Below are positions 9,921 through 19,306 of a stretch of 64,000 bases of DNA, one piece after another; positions within the stretch are counted from its first letter, which is position 1, and each line of letters starts with the position of its first letter. The notes under the pieces are model-generated. The model was not told the DNA's origin. It ran no database searches and saw nothing but the letters and a program-made list of their open reading frames with translations. The stretch covers positions 124,001-188,000 of the forward strand of contig NZ_JAENII010000009.1 in the NCBI RefSeq assembly GCF_016595525.1. The letters run 5' to 3'. A program made the position numbers and the translations under genes. The DNA is from Haloferula rosea (GTDB taxonomy: Bacteria > Verrucomicrobiota > Verrucomicrobiia > Verrucomicrobiales > Akkermansiaceae).

Positions 9921-11414
9921 TCAGGGTTGGATCGGCCAGGCGTCGGTCCGGAAGGAAGATGCGGGAAGGCCTTCCTTGTTGGCAAAGTTCGGGGCGTCGG
10001 CATTTCCCCACGCGAAGCGGACGGCGACGGGAGTGCGGACCTTGTCGCTTGAGACGATGAGGGTGTCGCCATCGATCGTGGCTTCGGCCGGAACGAATTT
10101 GCGGTCCTTGCCGGCGATGGTGAAGTGGCTCAATGGCTCTCCGTCGGAGCTGGCCAGTCCGCTGCCGGTTCCGGTGCACTTGATCCGGATCGACCCTGCC
10201 TGGACTTCGTGGTCCTGATAGAGCGGGCCGGAGTCGACGAGGTCGGAGCGACCGTAGTCCCTCGCCAAGGCCATGAGGGCAAGCCGCTCGGCGACGGGCT
10301 TCTTCTTCTTCGGGTGGATGTTGGTGGCATCCCCGACATCCATCGTCACGGCCATGCCCGTTCTGGGAAGCGAGAGTGTCTTCATTTGTGCCTCCCTGAG
10401 GAAGGCGACGGGGATGGGCTCCTGTTTGTAGTGGAACGGGGCGATCTGGACGAAGTAGAACGGGAAGTCGCCGGCTCCCCAACGCGTGCGCCAGTCCTCG
10501 ATGAGGGCGGGGAAGAGGCGGGCGTATTGTGATGGGTTGCGGACGTTTGATTCTCCCTGATACCAGATGACTCCACGGAAGGCGTAGGGGATCAGGGGGT
10601 GGATCATGGAGTTGTAGAGAACGGCGGGACTCCGCTGGTTGAGGCCCTTTGGAACGCCCTTTTTACCCGCGTACAGGGCTCCTGACGACTCGGCGATGGC
10701 CGGGTAGCCGGCGAGCGTCTTGTCGAACTCGGGGAACTCGCGGCCGAGTTTCTCCGGGCTGATCCATGCTTCTGCAGAGGAGCCGCCCCAGTTGGTCGAG
10801 ATCAGACCGATCGGAACATCCAGTTCCTGGTGAAGTCGCGATCCGAAGAAGTAGGCCACGGCGCTGAAATTCAGTACGGTCTGCGGGGTGCATGCCGACC
10901 AGTTGGCGCGCATGTCGTCCTGAGTCTCAAGAGCGAGGACCTGAGGGACCTGGCAGAAGCGGATCCCGGGATGCTTCGCTTTCGCAACGTCATCCTTCCA
11001 GTGATCGAGCCCGAACCCCCTCATCTTCCACTGCATGTTCGACTGTCCCGAGCAGATCCAGACTTCCCCGATGAGGACATTCTTGAGCTGGATTTTCGAA
11101 GAGCCGGATGTGATTTGGATTTGGAACGGCCCTCCTGCGGAAGGGGTGTCGAGGGTGGTCTTCCAGCGGCCGTCATGGCCTGTGGTGGTGGTCGTTGTTT
11201 CCTGATTCCAGGAGGTGGTGATGGTGACTTCTGCCTTGGCCGTCGCGGTTCCCCAGATGGGCGCCTTGGCTTGTTGCTGCAGGACCATGTGGTCCGCGAA
11301 AATGCCGGCGACCTTCAAACTTGGTTTCGGGGCTTTCTTCTCTGGCTCGGCATGGCCGGTGAGCAGCAGGTTGGCGAGGACCCCGAGGACGAGGGAGAAG
11401 GTTCTGGTGCTCAT
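9921..11414 (-). CDS. Sialate O-acetylesterase-like SGNH hydrolase
   Basis: The product is 497 residues from ATG 11414, chosen because a signal peptide follows directly (MSTRTFSLVLGVLANLLLTG). Family blocks are GQSNM with the likely nucleophile Ser125, GGSSAEAW, WYQGESN and NIHPKKKKPVAERLAL carrying the catalytic His. It would be exported and deacetylate sugar O-acetyl esters. It has the usual family length and lacks the extra modules of the paralogue at 5353-8706. It is divergent from the GH2 gene across 254 bases, which suggests shared control of polysaccharide degradation. The substrate is unknown. Confidence 0.88.
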   Translation of the reverse strand: MSTRTFSLVLGVLANLLLTGHAEPEKKAPKPSLKVAGIFADHMVLQQQAKAPIWGTATAKAEVTITTSWNQETTTTTTGHDGRWKTTLDTPSAGGPFQIQITSGSSKIQLKNVLIGEVWICSGQSNMQWKMRGFGLDHWKDDVAKAKHPGIRFCQVPQVLALETQDDMRANWSACTPQTVLNFSAVAYFFGSRLHQELDVPIGLISTNWGGSSAEAWISPEKLGREFPEFDKTLAGYPAIAESSGALYAGKKGVPKGLNQRSPAVLYNSMIHPLIPYAFRGVIWYQGESNVRNPSQYARLFPALIEDWRTRWGAGDFPFYFVQIAPFHYKQEPIPVAFLREAQMKTLSLPRTGMAVTMDVGDATNIHPKKKKPVAERLALMALARDYGRSDLVDSGPLYQDHEVQAGSIRIKCTGTGSGLASSDGEPLSHFTIAGKDRKFVPAEATIDGDTLIVSSDKVRTPVAVRFAWGNADAPNFANKEGLPASSFRTDAWPIQP

Positions 11415-11668
11415 GGTTTTGATGATGGAATTCGCGGATTCAAGGGCCCCGGTAAAGGGAATCAGGGAAGGGGGAACAAGCAATATCGACCGTGATGCGC
11501 CTGAAATGAACTTATTGATGAATTCTATGATTTAGGTGTCCCGAATCCCTACGCATGACAACCACACCTATTGAACGAGAGGTGGAATCTGGCTGGTGTT
11601 TGACCCTACCGGGAGGCGAAGGAGAACTTCAGAAGGAAGCCCGTGGCAGGAGCCCATCACAGGAACTC

Positions 11669-14224
11669 ATGAGGAAGCATTTTCAACGTATCAAACCCGT
11701 GTGGGCCGGTCTGGTCATGACGTGTGTGGCCCTGTTCGGAGCTGACCTCATGGCGGCTGAGGCATCGGGGCGGGAACGTCTGAACTTCGACGAAGGCTGG
11801 CTCTTCTTGAAAGGGGACCCGAAGGGGGGGGCGCAACCGGGGTTTGATGACTCGGCCTGGCGTCGCGTGGACTTGCCGCACGACTGGAGCATCGAAGGGC
11901 CCTTCGACAAGGACAACCCGAGTGGGCCGTCCGGCGGATACCTGCCATGCGGGACGGGATGGTATCGCAAGGTGTTTCATGTTCCGGAGGGAGATGAGGG
12001 GCGAAGGATCTTCATCGATTTCGACGGCATCCACATGAATGGGGAGGTCTGGATCAATGGGCACCTGCTTGGCAAACGACCCTACGGCTACCTTGGCTTC
12101 GGTTTTGATCTCACCGAGCATTTGGATTTCGGAAAAGAGAATCTGCTCGCCGTGAGGGTCGACAACTCGCTGCAACCGGCATCCCGGTGGTACACGGGTT
12201 CGGGGATCTACCGGCACGTGTGGCTGACCTCCACGGATCTCTTGCGCGTGGAACGTTGGGGCACCCGGGTCACCACTCCGAAGGTGGCAAAGGAGCGTGC
12301 GGATGTGGTGATCCAAACGGCGGTGGTCAACGGACATGAAGAAGGTCGCGGGTTCGAGCTCGTGCAGACCGTGATCGACGCTGAAGGCACGGCGCGCGGA
12401 AGCGTCTCGTCGTCGGTCGAACTCAGTGCCGGCGAGCGGCGGGAGATCTCCCAGCAGCTGGTCCTGAAACATCCCCGTCTGTGGTCGCCGGATGCTCCGA
12501 ATCTCTATCAGGTTCGAACCGAGCTACGTCAGGGCGAGCGGCTGATCGACCGGTATGTCTCGCCGCTGGGAGTTCGTGAGGTGAAGTTTGATCCTGACCG
12601 TGGTGTGATTCTCAATGGAGAAGGCATCATCATGCGTGGGGTGTGCAACCACCACGATCTGGGCCCGCTGGGTGCGGCGTTGTGGGATGATGCGCTCGAG
12701 CGTCGTCTGCTGATGTTGAAGGAGATGGGCTGCAATGCCATCCGGACCGCCCACAATCCATCGAGCCCGGAGCTCCTGCACCTTTGTGACAAGCTTGGTT
12801 TCCTGGTGGTCAATGAAACCTTCGACGAGTGGCGCCGGGGATGGGCGTTCGAAGATGGCAAGCTGGTTTCCAGCAAGTCCAACAAGGGGAAGGCGAAGTA
12901 TGGCTACAACAGACTCTTCGATGATTGGGCCGAGCGTGATTTGACGGACCACATCAAGCGGGACCGGAACCACCCCTCGGTCATCATGTGGAGCGTCGGC
13001 AACGAGGTGCCTGAGGCGCAGAAGCACGGTGAGCTCGACACGCTGAAGTGGCTGAAGGCTTTGTGCCATGATCTGGATCCAAGTCGGCCGATGACGGTCG
13101 GGTGCAACTTCATCGCCGGGGCCAACGAGAGTGGGTTCGCGGGCCTGCTCGATCTGGTCGGCTACAATGGCGGGGGAGGGTCCTGCTTCCAGTATGAGGA
13201 GGACCACGAGCGCTTTCCCGAGCGCTTCATCTATGCCTCCGAGGTGCCGCATTCCCTGCAGACCCGCGGTGAATACCGGACCCGCTCACGCTATCGCGAG
13301 CCGGAGCATCAACCGGCCCACCTGACCGAGGAGGAGGTCTTTCCTGAAACCCATCCCCGCTACGAGTCGTCCTACGACAATGCCGGAGTGAGGATCAGTT
13401 CGCGGGATTCCTGGCGTCTGACAAGGGACCTTCCCTTCGTGGGTGGCGAGTTCCGATGGACGGGGTTCGACTACCTCGGTGAATCCGGCGGCTGGCCCAG
13501 GGTGATCGGGAACTTCGGGATCATCGACATTTGCAACTTTCCGAAGGATACCTACTACTTTTATCAGAGTCAGTGGACGGATGAACCGATGGTGCATCTT
13601 CTCCCGCACTGGACATGGCCGGGCAAGGAGGGCGTCGAGATCCCGGTCTGGTGCTATTCGAACTGTGACAGCGTAGAGCTGTTCCTCAATGGCGAGTCAC
13701 TGGGACGGCGTGAGTTCACCGCGGATCAGGACATGCACCTGCAATGGATGGTGCCTTATCAAGCCGGCGAACTGAAGGCGGTGGCGGTGAAGGACGGCAA
13801 GGAGGTCGCGGTGTCGCGCACCACCACGGCTGCGGAACCATCAAGAATGAATCTTTCGGCGGATCGATCGGTCCTGAGTTTCGAGGACCGTCAACTTTCC
13901 TACGTGACCATCCGCATTGAAGATGAACACGGGAACTTCGTGCCGAAGGCGGCGGTATCGGTCGGGTTGCAGGTCGAAGGGCCCGGTCGCCTGGTTGGGG
14001 TTGGCAGTGGGGATCCACTGAGCCATGAAGATTTCCAAGGCAGCACCGTGACTTCATTCAACGGGCTCGCGCTGGCGATCGTTGCTGCGACGGGGGAATC
14101 GGGGGAGATCATCCTGCGTGCCTCCGCTGAGGGAATGGCGACCGAACAGGTGAGGATTGCGGTGGAAGAGCCAAGCGCTCCGTCCGAGCTGTCAGCTGCC
14201 GATCGTGTGCTCGACAATCGATAG
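11669..14224 (+). CDS. Glycoside hydrolase family 2, beta-galactosidase-like
   Basis: The product is 851 residues from ATG 11669. A longer frame from 11555 exists, but the sequence after 11669 is a signal peptide (ending near LFGADLMAAEA), so the shorter start is preferred. Order: sugar-binding jelly roll (about 40-200, DLPHDWSIEGPF), Ig-like domain, TIM barrel (about 310-610), and C-terminal DUF4982/Ig-like domains. The acid/base sits in WSVGNEVPE (Glu446) and the nucleophile in VGGEFRWTGFDY (Glu594), both intact. It probably removes beta-linked galactose or a related sugar in the periplasm. Its last 33 bases overlap the end of the oppositely oriented kinase gene. Confidence 0.9.
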   Translation: MRKHFQRIKPVWAGLVMTCVALFGADLMAAEASGRERLNFDEGWLFLKGDPKGGAQPGFDDSAWRRVDLPHDWSIEGPFDKDNPSGPSGGYLPCGTGWYRKVFHVPEGDEGRRIFIDFDGIHMNGEVWINGHLLGKRPYGYLGFGFDLTEHLDFGKENLLAVRVDNSLQPASRWYTGSGIYRHVWLTSTDLLRVERWGTRVTTPKVAKERADVVIQTAVVNGHEEGRGFELVQTVIDAEGTARGSVSSSVELSAGERREISQQLVLKHPRLWSPDAPNLYQVRTELRQGERLIDRYVSPLGVREVKFDPDRGVILNGEGIIMRGVCNHHDLGPLGAALWDDALERRLLMLKEMGCNAIRTAHNPSSPELLHLCDKLGFLVVNETFDEWRRGWAFEDGKLVSSKSNKGKAKYGYNRLFDDWAERDLTDHIKRDRNHPSVIMWSVGNEVPEAQKHGELDTLKWLKALCHDLDPSRPMTVGCNFIAGANESGFAGLLDLVGYNGGGGSCFQYEEDHERFPERFIYASEVPHSLQTRGEYRTRSRYREPEHQPAHLTEEEVFPETHPRYESSYDNAGVRISSRDSWRLTRDLPFVGGEFRWTGFDYLGESGGWPRVIGNFGIIDICNFPKDTYYFYQSQWTDEPMVHLLPHWTWPGKEGVEIPVWCYSNCDSVELFLNGESLGRREFTADQDMHLQWMVPYQAGELKAVAVKDGKEVAVSRTTTAAEPSRMNLSADRSVLSFEDRQLSYVTIRIEDEHGNFVPKAAVSVGLQVEGPGRLVGVGSGDPLSHEDFQGSTVTSFNGLALAIVAATGESGEIILRASAEGMATEQVRIAVEEPSAPSELSAADRVLDNR

Positions 14225-16276
14225 CGGTTTGTCCGACCGGATCTTCGCCCGCAGTTCGCTGGAGGTGATTTGCCCGGCTTCGACACGAAGCTCGAGGAGT
14301 TCCGGCAGGTTGACGGTCCGTGTCAGATCGAGGGGGCATGCCCGCAGGTCGAGTGACTGGATCATCAATCCGTCGAGGCTGAGGAGATCGACCGGGCCGT
14401 TGCTCTCGAGCCGGAGCGACTTGAGGTTGAGGTGACGGAGTACCGAAAAGGCCTGATCATAGGTGTCGAAGCGGAAGGGTGGCTCGAAGCGTACGGTGAG
14501 TGAGGCATCCTCCTGGTTGTAGATGAACCCCTCGGGGTTCCAGCCGGGATTGATGAACTTGAGGAATGTCTGGATGACCGGCCCGTAGTTTCCCGGGTCG
14601 CTACGGGCAAGCACGTCGTAGGCAAGCATCGTGTCGATGAAGGCCGAGGGCTCGGTGTCCTCGCGCGTGGGCCTTGTCTTCTCATCCACAATCTTCATGA
14701 ACGAGATCAGGACGTCGGTGTCGGGACGTGAGTTCCGGTTGAATTCGTAGTCCTTGAAGCGCTGGGCAATCCATGCCTGATTCGGCGGAACATGCTCACC
14801 GACGACGGGGAGCAGTGCGTTCGCGGCCGCGAAGTTCATCTCGTGACAGGCCAGCCTGAACTGGAGGCGCTGGGTGGTCAGGCTCTCGGGATTCATCGCC
14901 ATGGCCACGTCCGCAAGCTGTGAAACCTGTTGATGGGTTTCCAGGGGAGCGGTGCCACGGAGAAAGCTGTGGTTGAGATCCATGCAGGAACTCGCCAGGT
15001 CCTCCGCGAGTTTCACCCGTGCGCCATCGAGGGAGTCGATCTGCGCGGTCAGGTTCTCGGCGGTTTCCTCCAAGGATTGTGCCTTCGTGCGAAGTTCTTC
15101 GGCTCGCTTGCGTTCCAAGGATGCGAGTTCCCGATGTCTCTGGACGCCCTGGATGAAAAGGACGCTGATGACGGTCAGGCCGATCAGGGCGACCACCGAG
15201 ACTGCGGAGGCGAGTTGGTTGCGCTGCACGAAGCTTACGATTTCGCGACGGAATCCGGGGTTCTCGGCGGTGGTGGTGTAGCCGGTGAGGTAGCGTGAAA
15301 TTTCCTGTCTCAGTTCATCGACGCTCTGGTAGCGGTCGTTCGGATCAAGAGCGACGGCCTTCATCACGACGGCGTCGAGGCTGGGTGGGATCTTGCGGTC
15401 CGGGCAGCGCACCAAGGGCGGGATGATCTCACCCTTGCAGGTCTGCGAGAGGATTTCCTCGGCCGAATCAGCGGTGAAAACCGGGACCTTGGTGAGGATG
15501 GTGTAGAGGATGCAGCCGAGCGCGAAGACGTCGGTCCGTTCGTCCTTCACCTCGTCGGGATCGGCCTGCTCGGGTGCCATGAACCCGGGGGTGCCCTTGA
15601 TTTCCCCGCTGAGGGTAAGCCCAACCCGGTCGGCGATCTCGGGGGTGACGGGGCCGATGTCCCAAGTGGTTTCCTCACCGATGCGTTTGCCCATTCCCCA
15701 GTCGCAGACCAGAACCTCACCGAATCGGTCGACCTGGATGTTCTCGGGCTTGAGGTCGAGATGGAGGGTGCTGCGGGAATGGGCGTAGGCCAGAGCATGG
15801 CAGATCTTCACGAAGATCTCGAGCAACTCCCGATCGTTGGCGGGCTGCCAGTTTGCCGGGGCCCGGCCTGGAACCACATGACTGGCAAGCGTCCTGTCGG
15901 ACTTCAGGTCCATGGTAAAGTAGGGCCTGCCCTCGGCATCCACTCCCGCATCGTAGATGTTGATGATGTTCGGGTGGACGAGGGAAGACGTCAGCCATGC
16001 CTCATGCACGAAGCGGTCAAGGTGCTCGGGTCCGAGGTCGGGGCGGGGTCTGGCCAGCGCGAGCCACTTCTTGGTCCGGCTGTCGAAGACCTTGGAGACT
16101 TCCTTGGATCCGCCTCGGGCCAGAAACGATTCCTCACGGTAGCGGGTCTCCGTTTCCGAGAGCTCGAGGTAGAGCGGGCAGATGGCCTCGATGGCGGCCT
16201 CGTCGAGTTGGTTGGCTTCGTGGTAGGCAGCGACCAGCCGCGGGTCGCTGAGACGCCGGGAGGTATCGGGTTTCAT
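14192..16276 (-). CDS. Membrane Ser/Thr protein kinase-like protein with degenerate catalytic motifs
   Basis: The product is 694 residues. The kinase-like domain covers about 50-335, a single membrane span lies near 360-380, a coiled coil follows (385-430), and the ~250-residue C-terminal domain is unrecognised. The order of motifs fits a Hanks-type kinase, but three positions are altered. The VAIK lysine position reads LALAR (Arg76), HRD reads HLD (Asp174 kept), and DFG reads DWG (Asp192 kept). DWG is common in related kinases; the Lys to Arg change is not. It may be a weak kinase or a pseudokinase. Its ATG overlaps the stop of the ECF sigma gene by 4 bases, so the pair is translationally coupled and probably acts together, with the kinase as sensor or partner. 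Confidence 0.82.
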   Translation of the reverse strand: MKPDTSRRLSDPRLVAAYHEANQLDEAAIEAICPLYLELSETETRYREESFLARGGSKEVSKVFDSRTKKWLALARPRPDLGPEHLDRFVHEAWLTSSLVHPNIINIYDAGVDAEGRPYFTMDLKSDRTLASHVVPGRAPANWQPANDRELLEIFVKICHALAYAHSRSTLHLDLKPENIQVDRFGEVLVCDWGMGKRIGEETTWDIGPVTPEIADRVGLTLSGEIKGTPGFMAPEQADPDEVKDERTDVFALGCILYTILTKVPVFTADSAEEILSQTCKGEIIPPLVRCPDRKIPPSLDAVVMKAVALDPNDRYQSVDELRQEISRYLTGYTTTAENPGFRREIVSFVQRNQLASAVSVVALIGLTVISVLFIQGVQRHRELASLERKRAEELRTKAQSLEETAENLTAQIDSLDGARVKLAEDLASSCMDLNHSFLRGTAPLETHQQVSQLADVAMAMNPESLTTQRLQFRLACHEMNFAAANALLPVVGEHVPPNQAWIAQRFKDYEFNRNSRPDTDVLISFMKIVDEKTRPTREDTEPSAFIDTMLAYDVLARSDPGNYGPVIQTFLKFINPGWNPEGFIYNQEDASLTVRFEPPFRFDTYDQAFSVLRHLNLKSLRLESNGPVDLLSLDGLMIQSLDLRACPLDLTRTVNLPELLELRVEAGQITSSELRAKIRSDKPLSIVEHTIGS

Positions 16277-16884
16277 CCTGCGGCGGGCGGCTCGAGTTCA
16301 GCGGTGATGGCGCGGATCTCGAGATAGAGGCGCCTCTTGACGCGCTTTCGCAGAGTGTAAACGGAGGAGACCGTGAGCTTCGTGATGCTGGCGATCTCGG
16401 CCGCGGAGTGTCCATCAAGGAAGAGCTCGTAAGCTTCCATGGCATTGCCCCGGAAAGCGGGGCGCACGCGGTCCATGGCCAGCTTGCCGATGTATCCGGC
16501 CCACTCGTCCTCGATCATCTGGGTGATCTCGGAGGCATCGCGGCCATTGAGCCAATCGACCTCGCGGTCCTCGATGTAGTCGGCCATCCGTTTCTTGCGG
16601 TAGCGCTGCTTCGACAGGTGGGAAAGCGCGGCGTGCCGGATGACGGCGCTCAGCCAACTGCGGAATCGGCCTTTGCTCCGGTCGTAGCCCGGCAAATCAC
16701 GGGTCAGGGTAACGAGGATCTGCTGGCTGAGGTCTTCGATCTCGTCCGTCGCGACATTCATCTCCTGGAGAATGTAGAGAATGAACCGTCGGTATTGTTC
16801 GACGAAATCCCTCCACGCGCCTTCATCCTGCGGGTTGCAAGCCCGCCGGATCAGGGTGTGCATGGTGGCATCTCGCTCGCTCAT
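16273..16884 (-). CDS. ECF-type RNA polymerase sigma factor
   Basis: The product is 203 residues. Region 2 is about 15-90, with AWRDFVEQYRRFILYIL, DLSQQILVTL, and SWLSAVIRHAALSHL for promoter melting. Region 4 is about 140-190, a helix-turn-helix with SAAEIASITKLTVSSVYTL. It would direct RNA polymerase to a small regulon. No anti-sigma factor with a zinc motif lies next to it; the coupled membrane kinase-like protein is the likely controller. It is divergent from the PEP-CTERM gene across 376 bases, so that gene is a candidate target. Confidence 0.88.
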   Translation of the reverse strand: MSERDATMHTLIRRACNPQDEGAWRDFVEQYRRFILYILQEMNVATDEIEDLSQQILVTLTRDLPGYDRSKGRFRSWLSAVIRHAALSHLSKQRYRKKRMADYIEDREVDWLNGRDASEITQMIEDEWAGYIGKLAMDRVRPAFRGNAMEAYELFLDGHSAAEIASITKLTVSSVYTLRKRVKRRLYLEIRAITAELEPPAAG

Positions 16885-17260
16885 TCCTGCCTTTGCTAGC
16901 GGTTGCCGGGCCAGATGGCGAGGGGATTTGGGATTGGCGTGCGCGGGTTCTGCCCGACGAAGGTATGGTTGGAGAAGTCGGTTGAAGCTGTTTTCAGTGT
17001 CTTTGATGATTCAATCAGGCCGTCTCGGTCCGGGAGTTCATAAATTTTTCATGTGTCTGTCCCAATTTGTCTCCTGGGTTCGCACAGTGCTTGAAGGTCG
17101 AGTTGTTGATCTCAAGTTGTTCCGTTTGGAGCTGGCTCTGGAGATCACCTGTCGGCGGAGAATGAATGTCTACCCCCTACTGAATCCATTGCTTGCCGAT
17201 ATTCGCGATCGCCCGAAAGGCGTCTCGCGGGTCAGCACGGAAACTGAGCTACGAAACGAT
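16885..17260. other. 376-base intergenic region between the ECF sigma gene and the PEP-CTERM gene
   Basis: This is the divergent promoter region for the sigma/kinase operon and the PEP-CTERM gene. An in-frame extension of the PEP-CTERM reading frame covers it, but that translation looks non-coding and precedes a clear signal peptide. I see no RNA gene or convincing -35/-10 pair by eye. Confidence 0.5.
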
Positions 17261-17977
17261 ATGAAACCAACATTGACCCCCTACCTGGCCACCGCAGGAC
17301 TCGCAATGGTGCTGGCAACCAACGCAAGTGCTGCATTGATCGTGGGCGCTGCGCCAACGACCAATGTTATCCACAACTCCATTGCCGGAGCGATCAACTC
17401 GAACATGCTCGATGAGGACGTCAACAGCAACCATGGTCGGGCAGACAGCTTCACCCTTGGGACATCCCCGAGTGGAACATTTGACATCACCTCGGTGACC
17501 TTGGCCAAGAATGGGAATCAGACCTTTGAGGCCGGTGACACCATGACTGTGTTCATCGCGACGGGAGGAGCAACCGAGTGGGCGAATGGCACCGGACACA
17601 ACACCGCGGATGACGGCACGAACTACTTGGTCGATACCGGCATGGTCCTTCAGGTCCAAGAGGTCTTCTCTCTGGTTGGCCTGATCACCGGTGCGGATTT
17701 CGTGACCTTTGAGTTTGCCAGCCCTGTGACTGTGGATGACGACACTGAGTACACGGTGGGGTGGGTGTTTGAGGAAGGTTCTTCAACGGCTACCGGGCCT
17801 GATCGTTTCGGATACGACGAAAACACGAATGGAGGACGTCTTTCCATTGTGGACGGCGCCTATGGTGGTGCCAGTTCCCGTGGAATCAGCTTTTCCGTGC
17901 AGGGCGTCCCTGAACCATCGGTGGCTCTCTTGGGCGGTTTGGGTCTCTTCGGCCTGCTTCGCCGCCGGCGTGATTGA
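17261..17977 (+). CDS. PEP-CTERM sorted protein consisting of one repeated module
   Basis: The product is 238 residues from ATG 17261, chosen because a signal peptide (about 1-25, ending NASA) follows directly. Residues about 26-210 are one complete copy of the ~180-residue module shared with the secreted proteins at 0-8.7 kb (NSNHGRADSF, EWANGTGHN, NGGRLSI). The C-terminus is a textbook PEP-CTERM signal: VPEPSVALL, a hydrophobic span, then RRRRD. PEP-CTERM tails are recognised by exosortases in the inner membrane during export to the cell surface or matrix; an exosortase gene lies at 35811-37214. The ligand or role of the module is unknown. Confidence 0.88.
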   Translation: MKPTLTPYLATAGLAMVLATNASAALIVGAAPTTNVIHNSIAGAINSNMLDEDVNSNHGRADSFTLGTSPSGTFDITSVTLAKNGNQTFEAGDTMTVFIATGGATEWANGTGHNTADDGTNYLVDTGMVLQVQEVFSLVGLITGADFVTFEFASPVTVDDDTEYTVGWVFEEGSSTATGPDRFGYDENTNGGRLSIVDGAYGGASSRGISFSVQGVPEPSVALLGGLGLFGLLRRRRD

Positions 17978-18003
17978 ATGGTTGCTGCATCTTGAATTCA
18001 CGA

Positions 18004-18036
18004 ACCGGTGTCTCGATTGAGACACCGGTGTTTTTG
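18004..18036 (+). terminator. Intrinsic terminator after the PEP-CTERM gene
   Basis: A perfect 11-bp stem (18004-18014 with 18019-18029) and a 4-base loop are followed by GTTTTTG. It lies 26 bases after the stop codon and upstream of the M24 start at 18055. Confidence 0.85.
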
Positions 18037-18054
18037 TGCTACGACGATCTCCCC

Positions 18055-19212
18055 ATGCCGAAACGTTCCCGCCAGCCCGTCTCCGTTCTCTTCCATTCTG
18101 ATTCCGGCGATCCGGACATGCTCTACCTGAGTCGGTTTGATGCCTTCGATCCCTACCTGGCATTTTCGATCGGGAAAAAGAGGTTTGGCGTGGCACCGGA
18201 CATGGAGTTCGGGCGGATGGTGAAGGAGTCGGCCTTTGATGAGATTCTGCTGCTCTCCGAGATTCGGAAAGGCGCTGCCCGGCGGTTCAAGGTGCCGAAG
18301 GGCAAAGCACCAAGCATTCCTCAGTTGATCCGGCATCTGGCCAAGCTTCATGGCATCCGGACCTTCCGTGTGAGTTCCCGCTTTCCGGCAGGGTTGGCCT
18401 TCGAGTTGAAGGATGCGGGGCTGAAGATCGAGGTGGCGGGCGATGAAGGGGTGTTCCCCGAGCGGGTGATCAAGACTGCGGAGGAAGTGGAAGCGCTGCG
18501 GAAGGGCAACCAGGCGAGCGCAGCCGGATTCCGGGCGGTCTCAAAGGCCCTTGCCGAATCGAAGGTGCGGCGCGGCAGGCTCGTTCATCAGGGGCGCACG
18601 CTGACGGCGGAGCGTTTGCGTGAACTCATCGCCCAGGCATCGATGGAGAAGGGAGCCATCGCGCTTCATACGATCACGGCTCCGGGAGATCAGGCGGTCG
18701 ACTGTCACAATGCCGGCCATGGTCCGATCCGGCCGGGCGAGTTGATCGTGGTCGACATCTTCCCGCGTCGACCCGCTGATGGCTACTGGGGGGACATGAC
18801 GCGCACCTTTCTCAAGGGGGAGGCAAGCGACGAGCAGAAGCGCCTGGTGCGGACGGTCAAGAAGGCCCATGCGCTGTCGCTGGAGATGATCAAGCCGGGT
18901 GCTTCGGGCGGGAAGGTCCACCGGGCGGTGGAAGACTTCTTCGCCAAGGAAGGTTACGAGACGACGAAGGACAGCAATGATCTGAAGGGGTTCTTCCACG
19001 CCTTGGGGCATGGGATCGGGTTGCAGGTTCATGAGAGCCCGGTGCTGCACGCCAAGGCGGACTGGCGATTCAAGAAGGGGATGGTGGTGACCACCGAACC
19101 CGGGTTGTATTACCGGGGTCTCGGCGGTGTGCGGATTGAGGACATGGTCCACCTCGTGCCGGGCGGCAACGAGCTGATCTCAAGGGCTCCCTACAAGTGG
19201 CAGATCGCCTGA
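18055..19212 (+). CDS. M24-family metallopeptidase (Xaa-Pro aminopeptidase-like)
   Basis: The product is 385 residues from ATG 18055; a start at 17974 would run through the terminator hairpin and is rejected. The N-terminal domain (about 1-145) is creatinase-like and the pita-bread catalytic domain follows. Metal ligands are visible: Asp234 and Asp247 (in VVDIFPRR and YWGDMTRTF), His319 in HALGHGIGLQVHE, Glu in TTEPGLYY, and Glu in GGVRIEDM. The spacing between the two Asp residues is two longer than usual. These enzymes cleave N-terminal residues, often before proline, in the cytosol. It converges on the DUF6288 gene. Confidence 0.87.
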   Translation: MPKRSRQPVSVLFHSDSGDPDMLYLSRFDAFDPYLAFSIGKKRFGVAPDMEFGRMVKESAFDEILLLSEIRKGAARRFKVPKGKAPSIPQLIRHLAKLHGIRTFRVSSRFPAGLAFELKDAGLKIEVAGDEGVFPERVIKTAEEVEALRKGNQASAAGFRAVSKALAESKVRRGRLVHQGRTLTAERLRELIAQASMEKGAIALHTITAPGDQAVDCHNAGHGPIRPGELIVVDIFPRRPADGYWGDMTRTFLKGEASDEQKRLVRTVKKAHALSLEMIKPGASGGKVHRAVEDFFAKEGYETTKDSNDLKGFFHALGHGIGLQVHESPVLHAKADWRFKKGMVVTTEPGLYYRGLGGVRIEDMVHLVPGGNELISRAPYKWQIA

Positions 19213-19306
19213 GATCCTCTTTTCGATCGGAGCCGTGATGGTCCGGGCGGTGTCGCGTGCGCAGACCCTCGATGCGTCGAGGACCTTCCGCCCGCAATGA
19301 CCAGGA

